A stretch of DNA of 64,000 bases from WHSW01 sp963828755 (GTDB lineage Bacteria; Actinomycetota; Thermoleophilia; Solirubrobacterales; 70-9), in NCBI GenBank assembly GCA_963828755.1, contig CAWHFY010000017.1, forward strand, positions 124,001-188,000, given 5' to 3'. A program made the position numbers and the translations under genes. Positions within the stretch are counted from its first letter, which is position 1. Every line of letters begins with the position of its first letter. The notes beneath the pieces are model-generated. The model was not told the origin of the DNA. It saw nothing but the letters and a program-made list of their open reading frames with translations, and did not search any database. Positions 19,449 through 29,345 of the stretch are shown in pieces.

Positions 19449-20932
19449 CGCATCGCCGGGAACAGCAGGACCTCGCGCAGGCTGGTGGCGCCGGTGAGCA
19501 GCATCACGAGGCGGTCGATCCCGAGCCCGACGCCGCCGGTCGGCGGCATCCCGTGCTCGAGCGCCTGCACGTAGGACTCGTCGAACGGCTGGGCCTCGTC
19601 GTCGCCGCGGCGCAGCTCCTCGGCCTGCTGCTCGAAGCGGCGGCGCTGCTCGTCGGGGTCGTTGAGCTCGGTGAACGCGTTCGCGATCTCGAACCCGCCG
19701 ACGTAGGCCTCCCAGCGCTCGACCAAGCCGTCGTCGGTGCGGTGGCGTTTCGCGAAGGGCGACATCTCGACCGGGTAGTCCATGATCAGGGTCGGCTGGA
19801 TCAGCGTCGGTTCGACCTCCTTCGAGAGCAGCCCGTCGACGAGCTTGCCCCAGCCATCGTCGGGGCTCGCCTCGGAATCCATCGCCGCGGCGAGCGCCTC
19901 CCGGGTCGGGTGCTCGAGCACGTCGATCCCGGTCCGCTCGCGGATCGCATCGCGCAGAGTGAGCCGCCGCCACGGCGGCGCCAGCTCGATCTCGACCCCG
20001 TCGCGCTCGACCTTGGTCGTCCCGTTGACGCGCTCGGCGACATGGGCGACCAGGTGCTGCAGCCGCTCGGCCGCGTCCTCGTAGTCGGCGTAGGCCTCGT
20101 ACCACTCGAGCATCGTGAACTCGGGGTTGTGCTTGAACGAGACGCCCTCGTTGCGAAAGTCCTTGCCGACCTCGTAGACGCGGTCGATGCCGCCGACGAT
20201 CAGGCGCTTGAGATAGAGCTCGGTCGCGATCCGCAGGTAGAGGTCGCGGTCGAGCGCGTTGTGATGAGTCGTGAACGGCCGCGCCAGAGCGCCTCCGTAG
20301 AGCGGCTGCAAGACCGGCGTCTCGACCTCGACGAAGCCCTCCGCATCGAGCCACTCGCGGGTCGCCGCGACCGTCTTGCCGCGCTTGCGAAACAGCTCGC
20401 GCGACTCCGGGTTTGCGATCAGGTCGAGCTCGCGCTGGCGATAGCGAGTCTCCGTGTCGGCGAGGCCGTGGAACTTGTCGGGTGGCGGGCGCAGGCTCTT
20501 GGCGAGCAGCGTCCACCCGGTCGCCTTCAGCGAGAGCTCGCCGCGCCGAGTCTTGAACGCGGTCCCGTCGACGCCGACGATGTCCCCGAGGTCGAGTCCG
20601 ACGAGTCGGTCGAACTGCTCCTCGCCGAGCACGTCACGACGCGCGTGGACCTGCAGCTTGCCGGTCGCGTCGACCAGGTCGATGAAGGCAGCCTTGCCCT
20701 GGCCGCGGCGTGCGGCGATGCGGCCGGCCACCCGGTAGGCGTCCTCGGTCTCCTCGCCGTCTGCGAGATCCTCGTGTGCGGCGCGCACCGTCGCGATCTC
20801 GACTCGGCCGTCGTAGTCGTGCGGAAACGGATCGACCCCTGCCGCGCGCAGGCGCTCGAGCTTCGCCCGGCGCTCGGCGAGGACTTGCGGCTCCGAGCGC
20901 TCCTCGGCGTCGGCGTTCTCCGGCTCTGCCAT
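19445..20932 (-). CDS. lysS: Lysine--tRNA ligase (class II)
   Basis: A 495-aa class II synthetase. It has an N-terminal OB-fold anticodon-binding domain (about 55-150) and the class II catalytic core with motif 1 (FVEVETPVLQPLYGGA), motif 2 (FRNEGVSFKHNPEFTMLEWYEAY) and motif 3 (GLGIDRLVML). ATG 20932 is leaderless, with TAGGCT seven bases upstream. It lies between clpC and greA in the conserved block. Confidence 0.97.
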   Translation of the reverse strand: MAEPENADAEERSEPQVLAERRAKLERLRAAGVDPFPHDYDGRVEIATVRAAHEDLADGEETEDAYRVAGRIAARRGQGKAAFIDLVDATGKLQVHARRDVLGEEQFDRLVGLDLGDIVGVDGTAFKTRRGELSLKATGWTLLAKSLRPPPDKFHGLADTETRYRQRELDLIANPESRELFRKRGKTVAATREWLDAEGFVEVETPVLQPLYGGALARPFTTHHNALDRDLYLRIATELYLKRLIVGGIDRVYEVGKDFRNEGVSFKHNPEFTMLEWYEAYADYEDAAERLQHLVAHVAERVNGTTKVERDGVEIELAPPWRRLTLRDAIRERTGIDVLEHPTREALAAAMDSEASPDDGWGKLVDGLLSKEVEPTLIQPTLIMDYPVEMSPFAKRHRTDDGLVERWEAYVGGFEIANAFTELNDPDEQRRRFEQQAEELRRGDDEAQPFDESYVQALEHGMPPTGGVGLGIDRLVMLLTGATSLREVLLFPAMR

Positions 20933-20939
20933 CGCGGCG

Positions 20940-20945
20940 AGCCTA
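20940..20945 (-). promoter_or_regulatory. -10 element of leaderless lysS
   Basis: TAGGCT on the minus strand followed by 7 nt and ATG 20932; it lies just after the greA hairpin. Confidence 0.5.
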
Positions 20946-20960
20946 GATCAGAACCATGTT

Positions 20961-20982
20961 TCGAAGCCCTAAGCGGCTTCGA
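20961..20982 (-). terminator. Hairpin overlapping the greA stop
   Basis: TCGAAGCC/GGCTTCGA, an 8-bp stem with a 6-nt loop, spans the greA stop codon and precedes the lysS promoter. Confidence 0.5.
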
Positions 20983-21448
20983 TCTTGGTGATCTTCAGCT
21001 TCTTCTTGGGGCCGCGCGGGACGTCCACGCTGACGATCTCGCCGCGCTTGTGCCCGAGCAGCGCCTTACCGATCGGCGACTCGTGCGAGAGCTTGTGCTC
21101 GGCCGGGTTGGCCTCGGTCGGGCCGACGATCTGGAACTTGCGCGAGTCGCCGGACTTCTGGTCCTTGACGTGGACGATCACGCCGACCCCGACCTTCTCG
21201 AGGTCGATGTGCTTCTCGTCGACGACGTTCGCGCGGCGGAGGCGCTCCTCGAGCTGAGCGATGCGCTGCTCGAGCAGTGCCTGCTCGTTCTTGGCGTCGT
21301 CGTACTCGGAGTTCTCGGCGATGTCGCCGAACTCGCGCGCTTCCTTGATGCGCGCCGCGACCTCGCGGCGCTTGGTGGTCGAGAGGAAGTCGATCTCCGA
21401 CTTCAGCTTCTCCAGCCCCTCTTGGGTGATCAGCGCTTCACGAGCCAC
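20969..21448 (-). CDS. greA: Transcription elongation factor GreA
   Basis: A 159-aa cleavage-stimulating factor that rescues backtracked RNA polymerase. The N-terminal coiled coil (about 8-75) contains the acidic tip DIAENSEYDDAK. The C-terminal FKBP-like domain includes SPIGKALLGHKRGE. GTG 21448 is preceded by a Shine-Dalgarno GAAGAGGA. Downstream of dusB and upstream of lysS. Confidence 0.96.
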   Translation of the reverse strand: MAREALITQEGLEKLKSEIDFLSTTKRREVAARIKEAREFGDIAENSEYDDAKNEQALLEQRIAQLEERLRRANVVDEKHIDLEKVGVGVIVHVKDQKSGDSRKFQIVGPTEANPAEHKLSHESPIGKALLGHKRGEIVSVDVPRGPKKKLKITKIEAA

Positions 21449-21556
21449 GTGCTGTCCTCTTCATTCTCTAGACCGCTTGATAAAGCGGTTTCCCGGCATA
21501 GAAATGCCCGAAACCCATCGCGTTTCCCCGCTGGCGGGCCGGGCGGCGGCGCAGGA

Positions 21557-22666
21557 TTATAGCGATGCGACTTCGTCGCCCGAGGGCCCCGCAGGCGCGC
21601 CTGCGGACGGCCCCTGCGCGAGCAGCTCGCGGACCCGATCCAGGCTGTCGGTGCGCTGGAACGCATCAGCCTCCCGGCCCTCGTAGCCGAGCCGCTCGAC
21701 GTACCACGGATAGAACTTGCGCAGGTTGCGCGCGGCGCGGCGCGCACCCCAGTGCTCAGCCGCCCGATCGAGCACCCAGAGAAGCTCGGACTCGATCTCC
21801 GCGGCGCCCGGCGACTCGGTCCGCGCGCCGGTCAGCTGCTCGAAGATCCACGGGTTGCCGAGCGAGCCGCGAGCGATCATCACGGCGTCCGCGCCGGACC
21901 GTTCGTAGGCGGCGCGGGCGCGCTCGGCGTCGCGCAGGCCGCCGGAGACGATCACCGGGACCACGGTGCCCCCGCGCTCGAGCCGCCCGCGCAGCTCGCC
22001 GACGAGCTCGTACTCGGGCCGGCCGCGATGGAACTGCTTCGCCGGGCGCGGGTGCAGGGCGATCGCTGCGACGCCGGCGTCGACCACCAGCCGCTCGGCG
22101 AGGTCCACCCCCGAGTGGTCTCCTGGCTCGATTCCGGAGCGCACCTTGACCGTGACCGGGAGCCGGGAGCCCTCGCCGGCGGCCCGCGCGACCGCGACCG
22201 CCTGCGCCGGGTCACGGATCAGCGCCGCCCCGGCGCCCGTCTTCAGCACCTTCGGCACCGGGCAGCCCATGTTGAGGTCGATCAGGTCCGGCCCCGCCTG
22301 CGCGGCGACGGCCGCCGCCTCGCGCATCACGTCGGGATCGGAGCCGAACAACTGGATCGCCAGCGGGCCCTCGTCGGGGTGCACCCGCAACAGCTCCTCG
22401 ACCGTGCGCCGGTTGCGGTGCGCGATCGCGAAGCTCGAGACCATCTCCGAGACCGCGAGCCCGGCGCCGTGGCGCTGCGCCTGCAGGCGCACGAACCAGT
22501 TGCCGATCCCGGCGAGCGGCGCGAGCACGATCCGGTTGGGCAGCTCGACGGTCGCGATCGTGAAGGGGGATGTAAGGGGAGGTTGGACCGCCGCTCGGCG
22601 CTCGGCGCTCGGCGCTCGAGCACCAGGCGAGCGGCGAGCGGCGGACGGCGAGCGGCGATCAGACAT
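21557..22666 (-). CDS. dusB: tRNA-dihydrouridine synthase (DusB type)
   Basis: FMN- and NADPH-dependent reduction of tRNA uridines. Visible motifs are VLAPLAGIGNW (FMN site), DLNMGCPVPKV with the catalytic cysteine, VKVRSGI, ALHPRPAKQ and the phosphate site VSGGLRDAERA followed by ARGSLGNPWIF. The length is 369 aa, of which the first ~30 (SDRRSPSAARRSPGARAPSA) are encoded by 7-bp GC repeats and look non-conserved. The start may therefore lie nearer TSPFTIATVELPNR. ATG 22666 overlaps the coaX end by 8 bp. Confidence 0.92.
   Translation of the reverse strand: MSDRRSPSAARRSPGARAPSAERRAAVQPPLTSPFTIATVELPNRIVLAPLAGIGNWFVRLQAQRHGAGLAVSEMVSSFAIAHRNRRTVEELLRVHPDEGPLAIQLFGSDPDVMREAAAVAAQAGPDLIDLNMGCPVPKVLKTGAGAALIRDPAQAVAVARAAGEGSRLPVTVKVRSGIEPGDHSGVDLAERLVVDAGVAAIALHPRPAKQFHRGRPEYELVGELRGRLERGGTVVPVIVSGGLRDAERARAAYERSGADAVMIARGSLGNPWIFEQLTGARTESPGAAEIESELLWVLDRAAEHWGARRAARNLRKFYPWYVERLGYEGREADAFQRTDSLDRVRELLAQGPSAGAPAGPSGDEVASL
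22586..22660. repeat. Short tandem GC repeats at the dusB start/coaX end
   Basis: CGGCGCT is repeated in tandem near 22597-22617, followed by GGCGAGCGGCGAGCGGCGGACGGCGAGCGGCG-like units up to the dusB ATG. The repeat encodes the unconserved N-terminal extension of DusB and resembles short repeats at 13052, 40743, 52913 and 62985. Confidence 0.6.
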
Positions 22667-23423
22667 TCCGCTCCCAGATCAAGCGCAGCCCCGTGAGCGT
22701 GAGCAAATCGTCCACCTCGTCGATGGTCTCGCAGAACGGGACGATCGCGTGGGCGAGGCCGCCGGTCGCGATCAGCGTCGGCTCGCCGCCGAGCTCTGCC
22801 TCGATCCGGCGGGCGACCCCATCGATCAGCCCGGCGAAGCCGAAGATCACCCCGGACTGGATCGCCCCGCGCGTCGACTTGCCGATCGCGGTCTCGGGCG
22901 CGCCAAGCTCGATCCGCCCGATCCGCGCGCCGCGCTCGGTCAGCGCCGTCAGCGAGATCTCGACCCCGGGCGCGATCGCCCCGCCGAGATACTCGCCCTC
23001 CGCCGAGACGGCGTCGAAGTTGATCCCGGTGCCGAAGTCGACCACGACGCAGGTGTCCTGAAAGCGCTCGTAAGCGGCGACCGCGTTGACGAGCCGGTCG
23101 GCGCCGACCTCGTATGGGTTGTCGATCCGGATCGGCATCCCGGTCTTCACCCCGGGGCCGACGCTGAGCCAGCGGGCATCGAAGTAGCGCTCGGTCATCG
23201 CCTCGTACTGGCCCCCGAGCGGCGGCACGACCGACGACACGCAGATCGCGTCGACCTCGGCGGTCGCGATCCCGCTCAGCGCCAGCAGGCCGGCGACCCG
23301 CTCGGCGATCTCGTCGCCGGTGGCGCCGGACACGGTGCGAAAGCGCCAGTGCTCGGCGAGCTCGTCGCCGCGAAAGGCGCCCAGGTGGGTCTGGGTGTTG
23401 CCGACGTCGATCGCCAGGAGCAT
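22659..23423 (-). CDS. coaX: Type III pantothenate kinase
   Basis: A 254-aa ASKHA-fold kinase for the first step of CoA synthesis. Motifs are the phosphate loop DVGNTQTHLGAF at residues 5-16, the central VVVDFGTGINFD (about 120-131) and GAIAPGVEIS, then the C-terminal ATGGLA. Start ATG 23423 has CATAAT six bases upstream and no Shine-Dalgarno. It is divergent from the GST-like gene with overlapping promoter regions. Confidence 0.94.
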   Translation of the reverse strand: MLLAIDVGNTQTHLGAFRGDELAEHWRFRTVSGATGDEIAERVAGLLALSGIATAEVDAICVSSVVPPLGGQYEAMTERYFDARWLSVGPGVKTGMPIRIDNPYEVGADRLVNAVAAYERFQDTCVVVDFGTGINFDAVSAEGEYLGGAIAPGVEISLTALTERGARIGRIELGAPETAIGKSTRGAIQSGVIFGFAGLIDGVARRIEAELGGEPTLIATGGLAHAIVPFCETIDEVDDLLTLTGLRLIWERNV

Positions 23424-23429
23424 GGGCCG

Positions 23430-23435
23430 ATTATG
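23430..23435 (-). promoter_or_regulatory. -10 element of leaderless coaX
   Basis: CATAAT on the minus strand followed by 6 nt and ATG 23423. Confidence 0.45.
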
Positions 23436-23480
23436 CGCGACGCCGCCCGAACCGGAAGCGAAACGGAGGATTCGGGCGGA

Positions 23481-23486
23481 TATGTT
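23481..23486 (+). promoter_or_regulatory. -10 element of leaderless GST-like gene
   Basis: TATGTT followed by 6 nt and GTG 23493; the promoter is divergent from that of coaX. Confidence 0.5.
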
Positions 23487-23492
23487 TCCCGC

Positions 23493-24233
23493 GTGGAAGC
23501 CAAGCTCTACGTCATCCCGGGCTCGCATCCGTCGCGGACCGCCATGATGATGCTCGAGAGCAAGGGGATCGCCTACAAGCGAATCGACCTCATGCCGGTG
23601 ATCTCGAAGGGCGCCCTGCGTGCCTTCGGCTTTCCGGGCAACACGGTGCCGGCGCTGAAGCTGGACGGAACCAAGGTCCAGGGGTCGCGAGCGATCGCCC
23701 GCGAGCTCGACCGGATCCAGCCCGACCCGCCGCTGCTGCCGACCGACCCGGAGCGCCGCGCCGCGGTCGAGGCCGCCGAGGCCTGGGGCGACGAGACGCT
23801 GCAGCCGGTCGCGCGCCGAGTGCTCTGGAATGCGCTGCGCCGCGACCGCTCGCCGCTCGCCTCCTACTCGGAGGGCGCGCGGCTCGGGGTTCCCATCGGG
23901 CTAGCCGTGAAGACCGGCCAGCCGCTGGTCGCGCTCTCGGCGAAGCTCAACGATGCGACCGACGAGAACGTCCGCGCCGACCTCGCCGCCCTGCCGGGGA
24001 TGCTGCAGCGGATCGATGACTGGATCGCCGAGGGCGTGCTCGGCGGCGAGGAGCTCAACGCCGCCGACCTCCAGATCGGGACCAGCATCCGCCTGCTGAT
24101 GACCCTGCAGGACCTCCGCGAGCCGATCGCCGCCCGCCCCGCCGGGGCGCTGGCGCTGCGCGTCGCCCCCGAGTACCCGGGAGACGCCCCGCCGATCCTG
24201 CCGCCGGCCTGGCTCGCCCCGCTGCACGCCTAG
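23493..24233 (+). CDS. Glutathione S-transferase-like (thioredoxin-fold N-domain) protein
   Basis: A 246-aa protein. The N-terminal ~75 residues have a GST-N thioredoxin-like pattern: KLYVIPGSHPSRTAMMMLESKG, then PALKLDGTKVQGSRAIARELD, where TKVQGSRAI matches the gamma-Glu-binding E/Q-S segment. A helical C-domain follows. The usual catalytic Cys or Ser near residue 10 would be S11 in GSHPSR. Actinobacteria generally lack glutathione, so the thiol substrate is uncertain. It is a plus-strand insertion between coaX and folK. Confidence 0.75.
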   Translation: MEAKLYVIPGSHPSRTAMMMLESKGIAYKRIDLMPVISKGALRAFGFPGNTVPALKLDGTKVQGSRAIARELDRIQPDPPLLPTDPERRAAVEAAEAWGDETLQPVARRVLWNALRRDRSPLASYSEGARLGVPIGLAVKTGQPLVALSAKLNDATDENVRADLAALPGMLQRIDDWIAEGVLGGEELNAADLQIGTSIRLLMTLQDLREPIAARPAGALALRVAPEYPGDAPPILPPAWLAPLHA

Positions 24234-24251
24234 CCTCGCCCGCCCGGCGGC

Positions 24252-24294
24252 GAGTTTCATCTCAACCACGCCCACGGTGGTCAGGATGAATCTC
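24252..24294. terminator. Bidirectional hairpin between GST-like gene and folK
   Basis: An imperfect inverted repeat, GAG-TTTCATC-CACC facing GGTGGT-GATGAA-CTC, occupies the 66-bp gap between convergent genes, so it can terminate both transcripts. Confidence 0.55.
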
Positions 24295-24299
24295 GGCGC

Positions 24300-24794
24300 T
24301 CAGCGCACCGGCCCGACCCTCACGACGCGTTCGGCGTCGCCCAGGGCCGCCAGGGCGCCGCTCAGGCTGGTGCCATCGGGCAACGCGAGATCCGGGTCGA
24401 GCTCCAGCAGCGGCACCAGTACGAACCGCCTCGTCGCCACCTCGCGGTGCGGGAGCGTCAGCCGCTCGCTGCTCAGCTCGACGCCGTCGATCAGCAGCAG
24501 GTCGACGTCGAGCGGGCGCGGCGAGTGGCGCGGGCCGGCGAAGTCGCGCCCGCGATCGGCCTCGATGCGCTTGCAGAGGTCGAGCAGCGCGAGCGGTTCG
24601 AGCTCGGTCTCGATCCGCGCCGCGGCGTTGAGGAAGTCCGGCTGGTCGAGGATCTCGCCGACCGGCTCCGTCTCGTAGGCCGACGAGACGGCGAGGACCC
24701 GCACCCCGGCCGCGGCGAGGCCGTCGAGCGCGGCGCGCAGGTGGCCGAGGCGATCGCCGACGTTGGAGCCGAGCCCGAGGTAGCCCCGGCTCAC
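24300..24794 (-). CDS. folK: 6-hydroxymethyl-7,8-dihydropterin pyrophosphokinase (HPPK)
   Basis: A 164-aa kinase of folate synthesis. The N-terminal GLGSNVGDRLGHLRAA and the central GRDFAGPRHSPRPLDVDLLL match the HPPK signature (RxGPRxxPRxLDxDLL), followed by LPHREVATRRFVLVPL. Its ATG overlaps the folB stop by 4 bp (ATGA), so folP, folB and folK form a tight operon. Confidence 0.95.
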   Translation of the reverse strand: MSRGYLGLGSNVGDRLGHLRAALDGLAAAGVRVLAVSSAYETEPVGEILDQPDFLNAAARIETELEPLALLDLCKRIEADRGRDFAGPRHSPRPLDVDLLLIDGVELSSERLTLPHREVATRRFVLVPLLELDPDLALPDGTSLSGALAALGDAERVVRVGPVR

Positions 24795-25225
24795 GCCTCG
24801 TCCCCGGGCTCGCCCTCTCCCTCTTCGAGCTCGGAGACGACCCGCTCGCGCACCACCTCGACCCCGACCTCCTCGATCGCCAGCGGGATCGGCGGCTCCG
24901 GCTTCGCGGCGCGCACCCGGACGACGTCGGAGCCGAACCGCTCCATCAGCCGCTCGCCGATCACGCTCGAGAGCCGCTCCAGGGTCCGGTAGCTGCGCTC
25001 GGTCGCCGCGAGGGCGACGATGTCAGCGACCTCGGAGTAGTCGATCGTGTCCTCGAGGCGGTCGGTGAGCACCGCGTCGCAATCGGGAACGTCGAAGGAG
25101 ACGTCGATCACGAGCCGCTGGCCGATCTCCTGCTCGGCGTCGCTGACCCCGTGGTGGGTGTAGATCGAGAGCCCGCGCAGCTCGACCTGCACCGACGACT
25201 CTGAACCTTCGCGGTGGGCTTCCAT
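24791..25225 (-). CDS. folB: Dihydroneopterin aldolase
   Basis: A 144-aa enzyme cleaving dihydroneopterin. Family landmarks are ELRGLSIYTHHGVSDAEQEIGQ near residue 17, then DTIDYSEVADIV, and the catalytic-lysine region VRVRAAKPEPPIP. The acidic C-terminal tail (SELEEGEGEPGDEA) is extra. ATG 25225 lies 12 bp after folP; the gap contains a CGCTAACGCTAACGCG repeat whose minus-strand TAGCGT could also act as a -10. Confidence 0.94.
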   Translation of the reverse strand: MEAHREGSESSVQVELRGLSIYTHHGVSDAEQEIGQRLVIDVSFDVPDCDAVLTDRLEDTIDYSEVADIVALAATERSYRTLERLSSVIGERLMERFGSDVVRVRAAKPEPPIPLAIEEVGVEVVRERVVSELEEGEGEPGDEA

Positions 25226-25237
25226 GCGACGCTAACG

Positions 25238-26077
25238 CTAACGCGCGGCGGGCTCGCCGTCGCGCCGCCACTCGGCCCGACCCAGGATCACGGCCGCCGC
25301 GTCGAGCGCCTGGCGCGCCTCGGCGACGTCGTGAACCCGGAAGACCTCGGCCCCGGCGGCGAGCGCGAGCACGTTCGAGGCGATTGTGCCGCCGATGCGG
25401 TCGCCGACCTCGCGGCCGGTGATCGAGCCGAGGAAGCGCTTGCGCGAGGTGCCGATCACGATCGGGCGGCCGAGCTCGGCGAGCTCGCCGAGGCGGCCGA
25501 GCAGCTCGAGGTTGTGGGCGACCGTCTTGCCGAAGCCGATCCCGGGGTCGACCCAGATCCGGCGCTCGTCGACCCCGGCGGCGACGGCGAACTCGATCCG
25601 CTCGGCGAGAAAGGCGCGGACGTCGTCGACGACGTCGTCGTAGCGCGGGTCGTCCTGCATCGTGCGCGGGTCGCCGAGCATGTGCATGAGCACGAGCGTG
25701 CACCCCCGCTCCGCGCACAGCCCGACGAGGTCGGGGTCGGCGCGCAGGGCGGTGACGTCGTTGACGATCGCAGCACCGTCGTCGAGCGCCGACTCGGCGA
25801 CCGCCGCCTTCGAGGTGTCGATGGAAACCTCTGGGCCACCGCCGTCGGCCGCCAGCGCCGCGACCACGGGGCCGACGCGGTCGAGCTCGGCCGCAGCGTC
25901 GACCGCGGCAGCGCCCGGCCGGGTGGACTCGCCACCGATGTCGAGCAGGTCGGCTCCCTGGGCGGCCAGCTCGCGGCCATGGGCGATCGCGCGCTCCGGC
26001 TCGAGATAGCGACCGCCGTCGGAGAACGAGTCCGGGGTCACGTTGACGATTCCCATCAGGCGCGGGCGATTGCTCAC
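25238..26077 (-). CDS. folP: Dihydropteroate synthase
   Basis: A 279-aa TIM-barrel enzyme joining DHPP and pABA, the sulfonamide target. It shows MGIVNVTPDSFSDGG (pterin loop), DIGGESTRPGA, IVNDVTALR, VDPGIGFGKTVAHN and GTSRKRFLG, all characteristic of the family. Start GTG 26077 has GATACT six bases upstream and no Shine-Dalgarno. folE is not in this window. Confidence 0.96.
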   Translation of the reverse strand: MSNRPRLMGIVNVTPDSFSDGGRYLEPERAIAHGRELAAQGADLLDIGGESTRPGAAAVDAAAELDRVGPVVAALAADGGGPEVSIDTSKAAVAESALDDGAAIVNDVTALRADPDLVGLCAERGCTLVLMHMLGDPRTMQDDPRYDDVVDDVRAFLAERIEFAVAAGVDERRIWVDPGIGFGKTVAHNLELLGRLGELAELGRPIVIGTSRKRFLGSITGREVGDRIGGTIASNVLALAAGAEVFRVHDVAEARQALDAAAVILGRAEWRRDGEPAAR

Positions 26078-26083
26078 GCCCGG

Positions 26084-26089
26084 AGTATC
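26084..26089 (-). promoter_or_regulatory. -10 element of leaderless folP operon
   Basis: GATACT on the minus strand followed by 6 nt and GTG 26077. Confidence 0.45.
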
Positions 26090-26102
26090 GCCCGGACCCG
26101 AA

Positions 26103-26134
26103 AACGACGAGGGGCGGGCCGTGGCCCGCCCCTC
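26103..26134 (-). terminator. Rho-independent-type terminator of the small exported protein gene
   Basis: A 12-bp perfect stem GAGGGGCGGGCC/GGCCCGCCCCTC with a 2-nt loop is followed on the minus strand by GTCGTTTT. It lies 25 bp past the stop at 26160 and just upstream of the folP promoter, insulating the two. Confidence 0.75.
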
Positions 26135-26159
26135 GAGGCAACGACCTTTGGCCGTGCGG

Positions 26160-26519
26160 CTACTGGGTCACGCAGCGGCGACGCGAGGTCGCGTACGTGA
26201 TGTCACCCGTGAAGTGATCGAGCTTGATCACGACCTGGCGGCTGCAGGCGAAGCCGACGCCCTGTCGCGCCCCGGCGACGACGATCTTGCCGATCGCCTT
26301 GTGGCGGCTGACCCGGTGCAGGCCACGGACGAAGTAGTCCGTGCAACCGCTGGTCTGCTGGCACTCCTTCTTGGCCACGAACTTGGCTGCGTTGGTGGCA
26401 GTGCGGCGATCGAGGTTGTTGGCCATCGCCAGGCCGGCGACCCCGAGGCACAGAACTGCGGCTACCGCGGCTACGAGCCAAACGCGGAAGCCACGAGTCC
26501 CCCCTGCTCGCTTCGTCAT
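26160..26519 (-). CDS. Small exported hypothetical protein with four mature cysteines
   Basis: A 119-aa protein from ATG 26519, which has a good Shine-Dalgarno AAAGGA. A basic N-region (MTKRAGGTRGFRVW) and hydrophobic core (LVAAVAAVLCLGVAGLAMA) form a signal peptide. The mature part is basic and holds four cysteines (CQQTSGC and two more near the C-terminus), probably two disulfides. It has no recognised family. It sits between ftsH and folP where folE is found in some genomes, but shows no resemblance to folE. Confidence 0.65.
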   Translation of the reverse strand: MTKRAGGTRGFRVWLVAAVAAVLCLGVAGLAMANNLDRRTATNAAKFVAKKECQQTSGCTDYFVRGLHRVSRHKAIGKIVVAGARQGVGFACSRQVVIKLDHFTGDITYATSRRRCVTQ

Positions 26520-26624
26520 CTGAGTCCTTTCGGTACTGAGTGGTGATTGGAACGGCGGCCAATCTACCGCGCCCGGCGGGCGTGAAGCAAGCTTTTCGGG
26601 ATCTGGAAGCGCGGTCGATCCCGC

Positions 26625-28595
<1,971 letters not shown>

Positions 28596-28673
28596 TGGAT
28601 CTGCAAAGACTTTCGGCCCCAGCTCGGGCTCAGATCAGCGTACCAGGGGCAAATAGGCGGTTTTTCGAGCCAC

Positions 28674-29201
28674 TCACTGCTGCAACGCAGCGACATAACC
28701 GAGGTTGCGGTACCGCTGGCCGTGATCGAGCCCGTAGCCGATCGCAAAGCGGTTCGGGATCTCGAACCCGACGTAGCGGATCGGCAGATCGACCCGCCGG
28801 CGCTCGGGCTTGGTCAGCAGGGCGCAGACCTCGAGCGAGCGCGGATCGCGGGCGCGCAGGTTCTTGAGCAGGTAGTGGAGGGTGAGCCCGGAGTCGACGA
28901 TGTCCTCGACCAGGAGCACATCGCGGTCGGCGATCGAGGCGTCGAGGTCCTTGAGGATGCGCACGACGCCGGAGGAGTCGGTCGCCGAGCCATAGCTCGA
29001 GACGGCCATGAAGTCGATCTCGCAGGGAATCTCGAGCTCGCGCATCAGGTCGGCGAGGAAGAGGACCGCGCCCTTGAGGATGCCGATCATCACGAGGTCG
29101 CGGCCGGCGTAATCGCGGTTGATCTCCGCCCCGAGCTCGGCCACGCGCCGCTTGAGCTCCTCGGCTTCGACCAGGGTCTCACCGATCGCGGGGTCGTTCA
29201 C
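28674..29201 (-). CDS. hpt: Hypoxanthine phosphoribosyltransferase
   Basis: A 175-aa purine-salvage enzyme making IMP or GMP. The PRPP-binding signature VLLVEDIVDSGLTL is at about 95-108, and LVMIGILKGAVLFLADL upstream is the PPi loop. GTG 29201 is chosen because TAGGCT lies seven bases upstream and the family N-terminus starts here; an upstream in-frame extension to 29330 looks unconserved. Classical tilS-hpt-ftsH neighbourhood. Confidence 0.95.
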   Translation of the reverse strand: MNDPAIGETLVEAEELKRRVAELGAEINRDYAGRDLVMIGILKGAVLFLADLMRELEIPCEIDFMAVSSYGSATDSSGVVRILKDLDASIADRDVLLVEDIVDSGLTLHYLLKNLRARDPRSLEVCALLTKPERRRVDLPIRYVGFEIPNRFAIGYGLDHGQRYRNLGYVAALQQ

Positions 29202-29208
29202 CGGCGAG

Positions 29209-29214
29209 AGCCTA
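29209..29214 (-). promoter_or_regulatory. -10 element of leaderless hpt
   Basis: TAGGCT on the minus strand followed by 7 nt and GTG 29201. Confidence 0.55.
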
Positions 29215-29345
29215 GACGTCCTTCGCGAGCCCCGCCCACCTGGGCCGCACGAACAGTTCTGGGCACTTAGCGTCGAATAGCCGACGCAATCGCCCCGGAT
29301 CGCGCCGCGCGGCGTCGCTCGGGCGGTCACGGGGTCGCTCGCGCT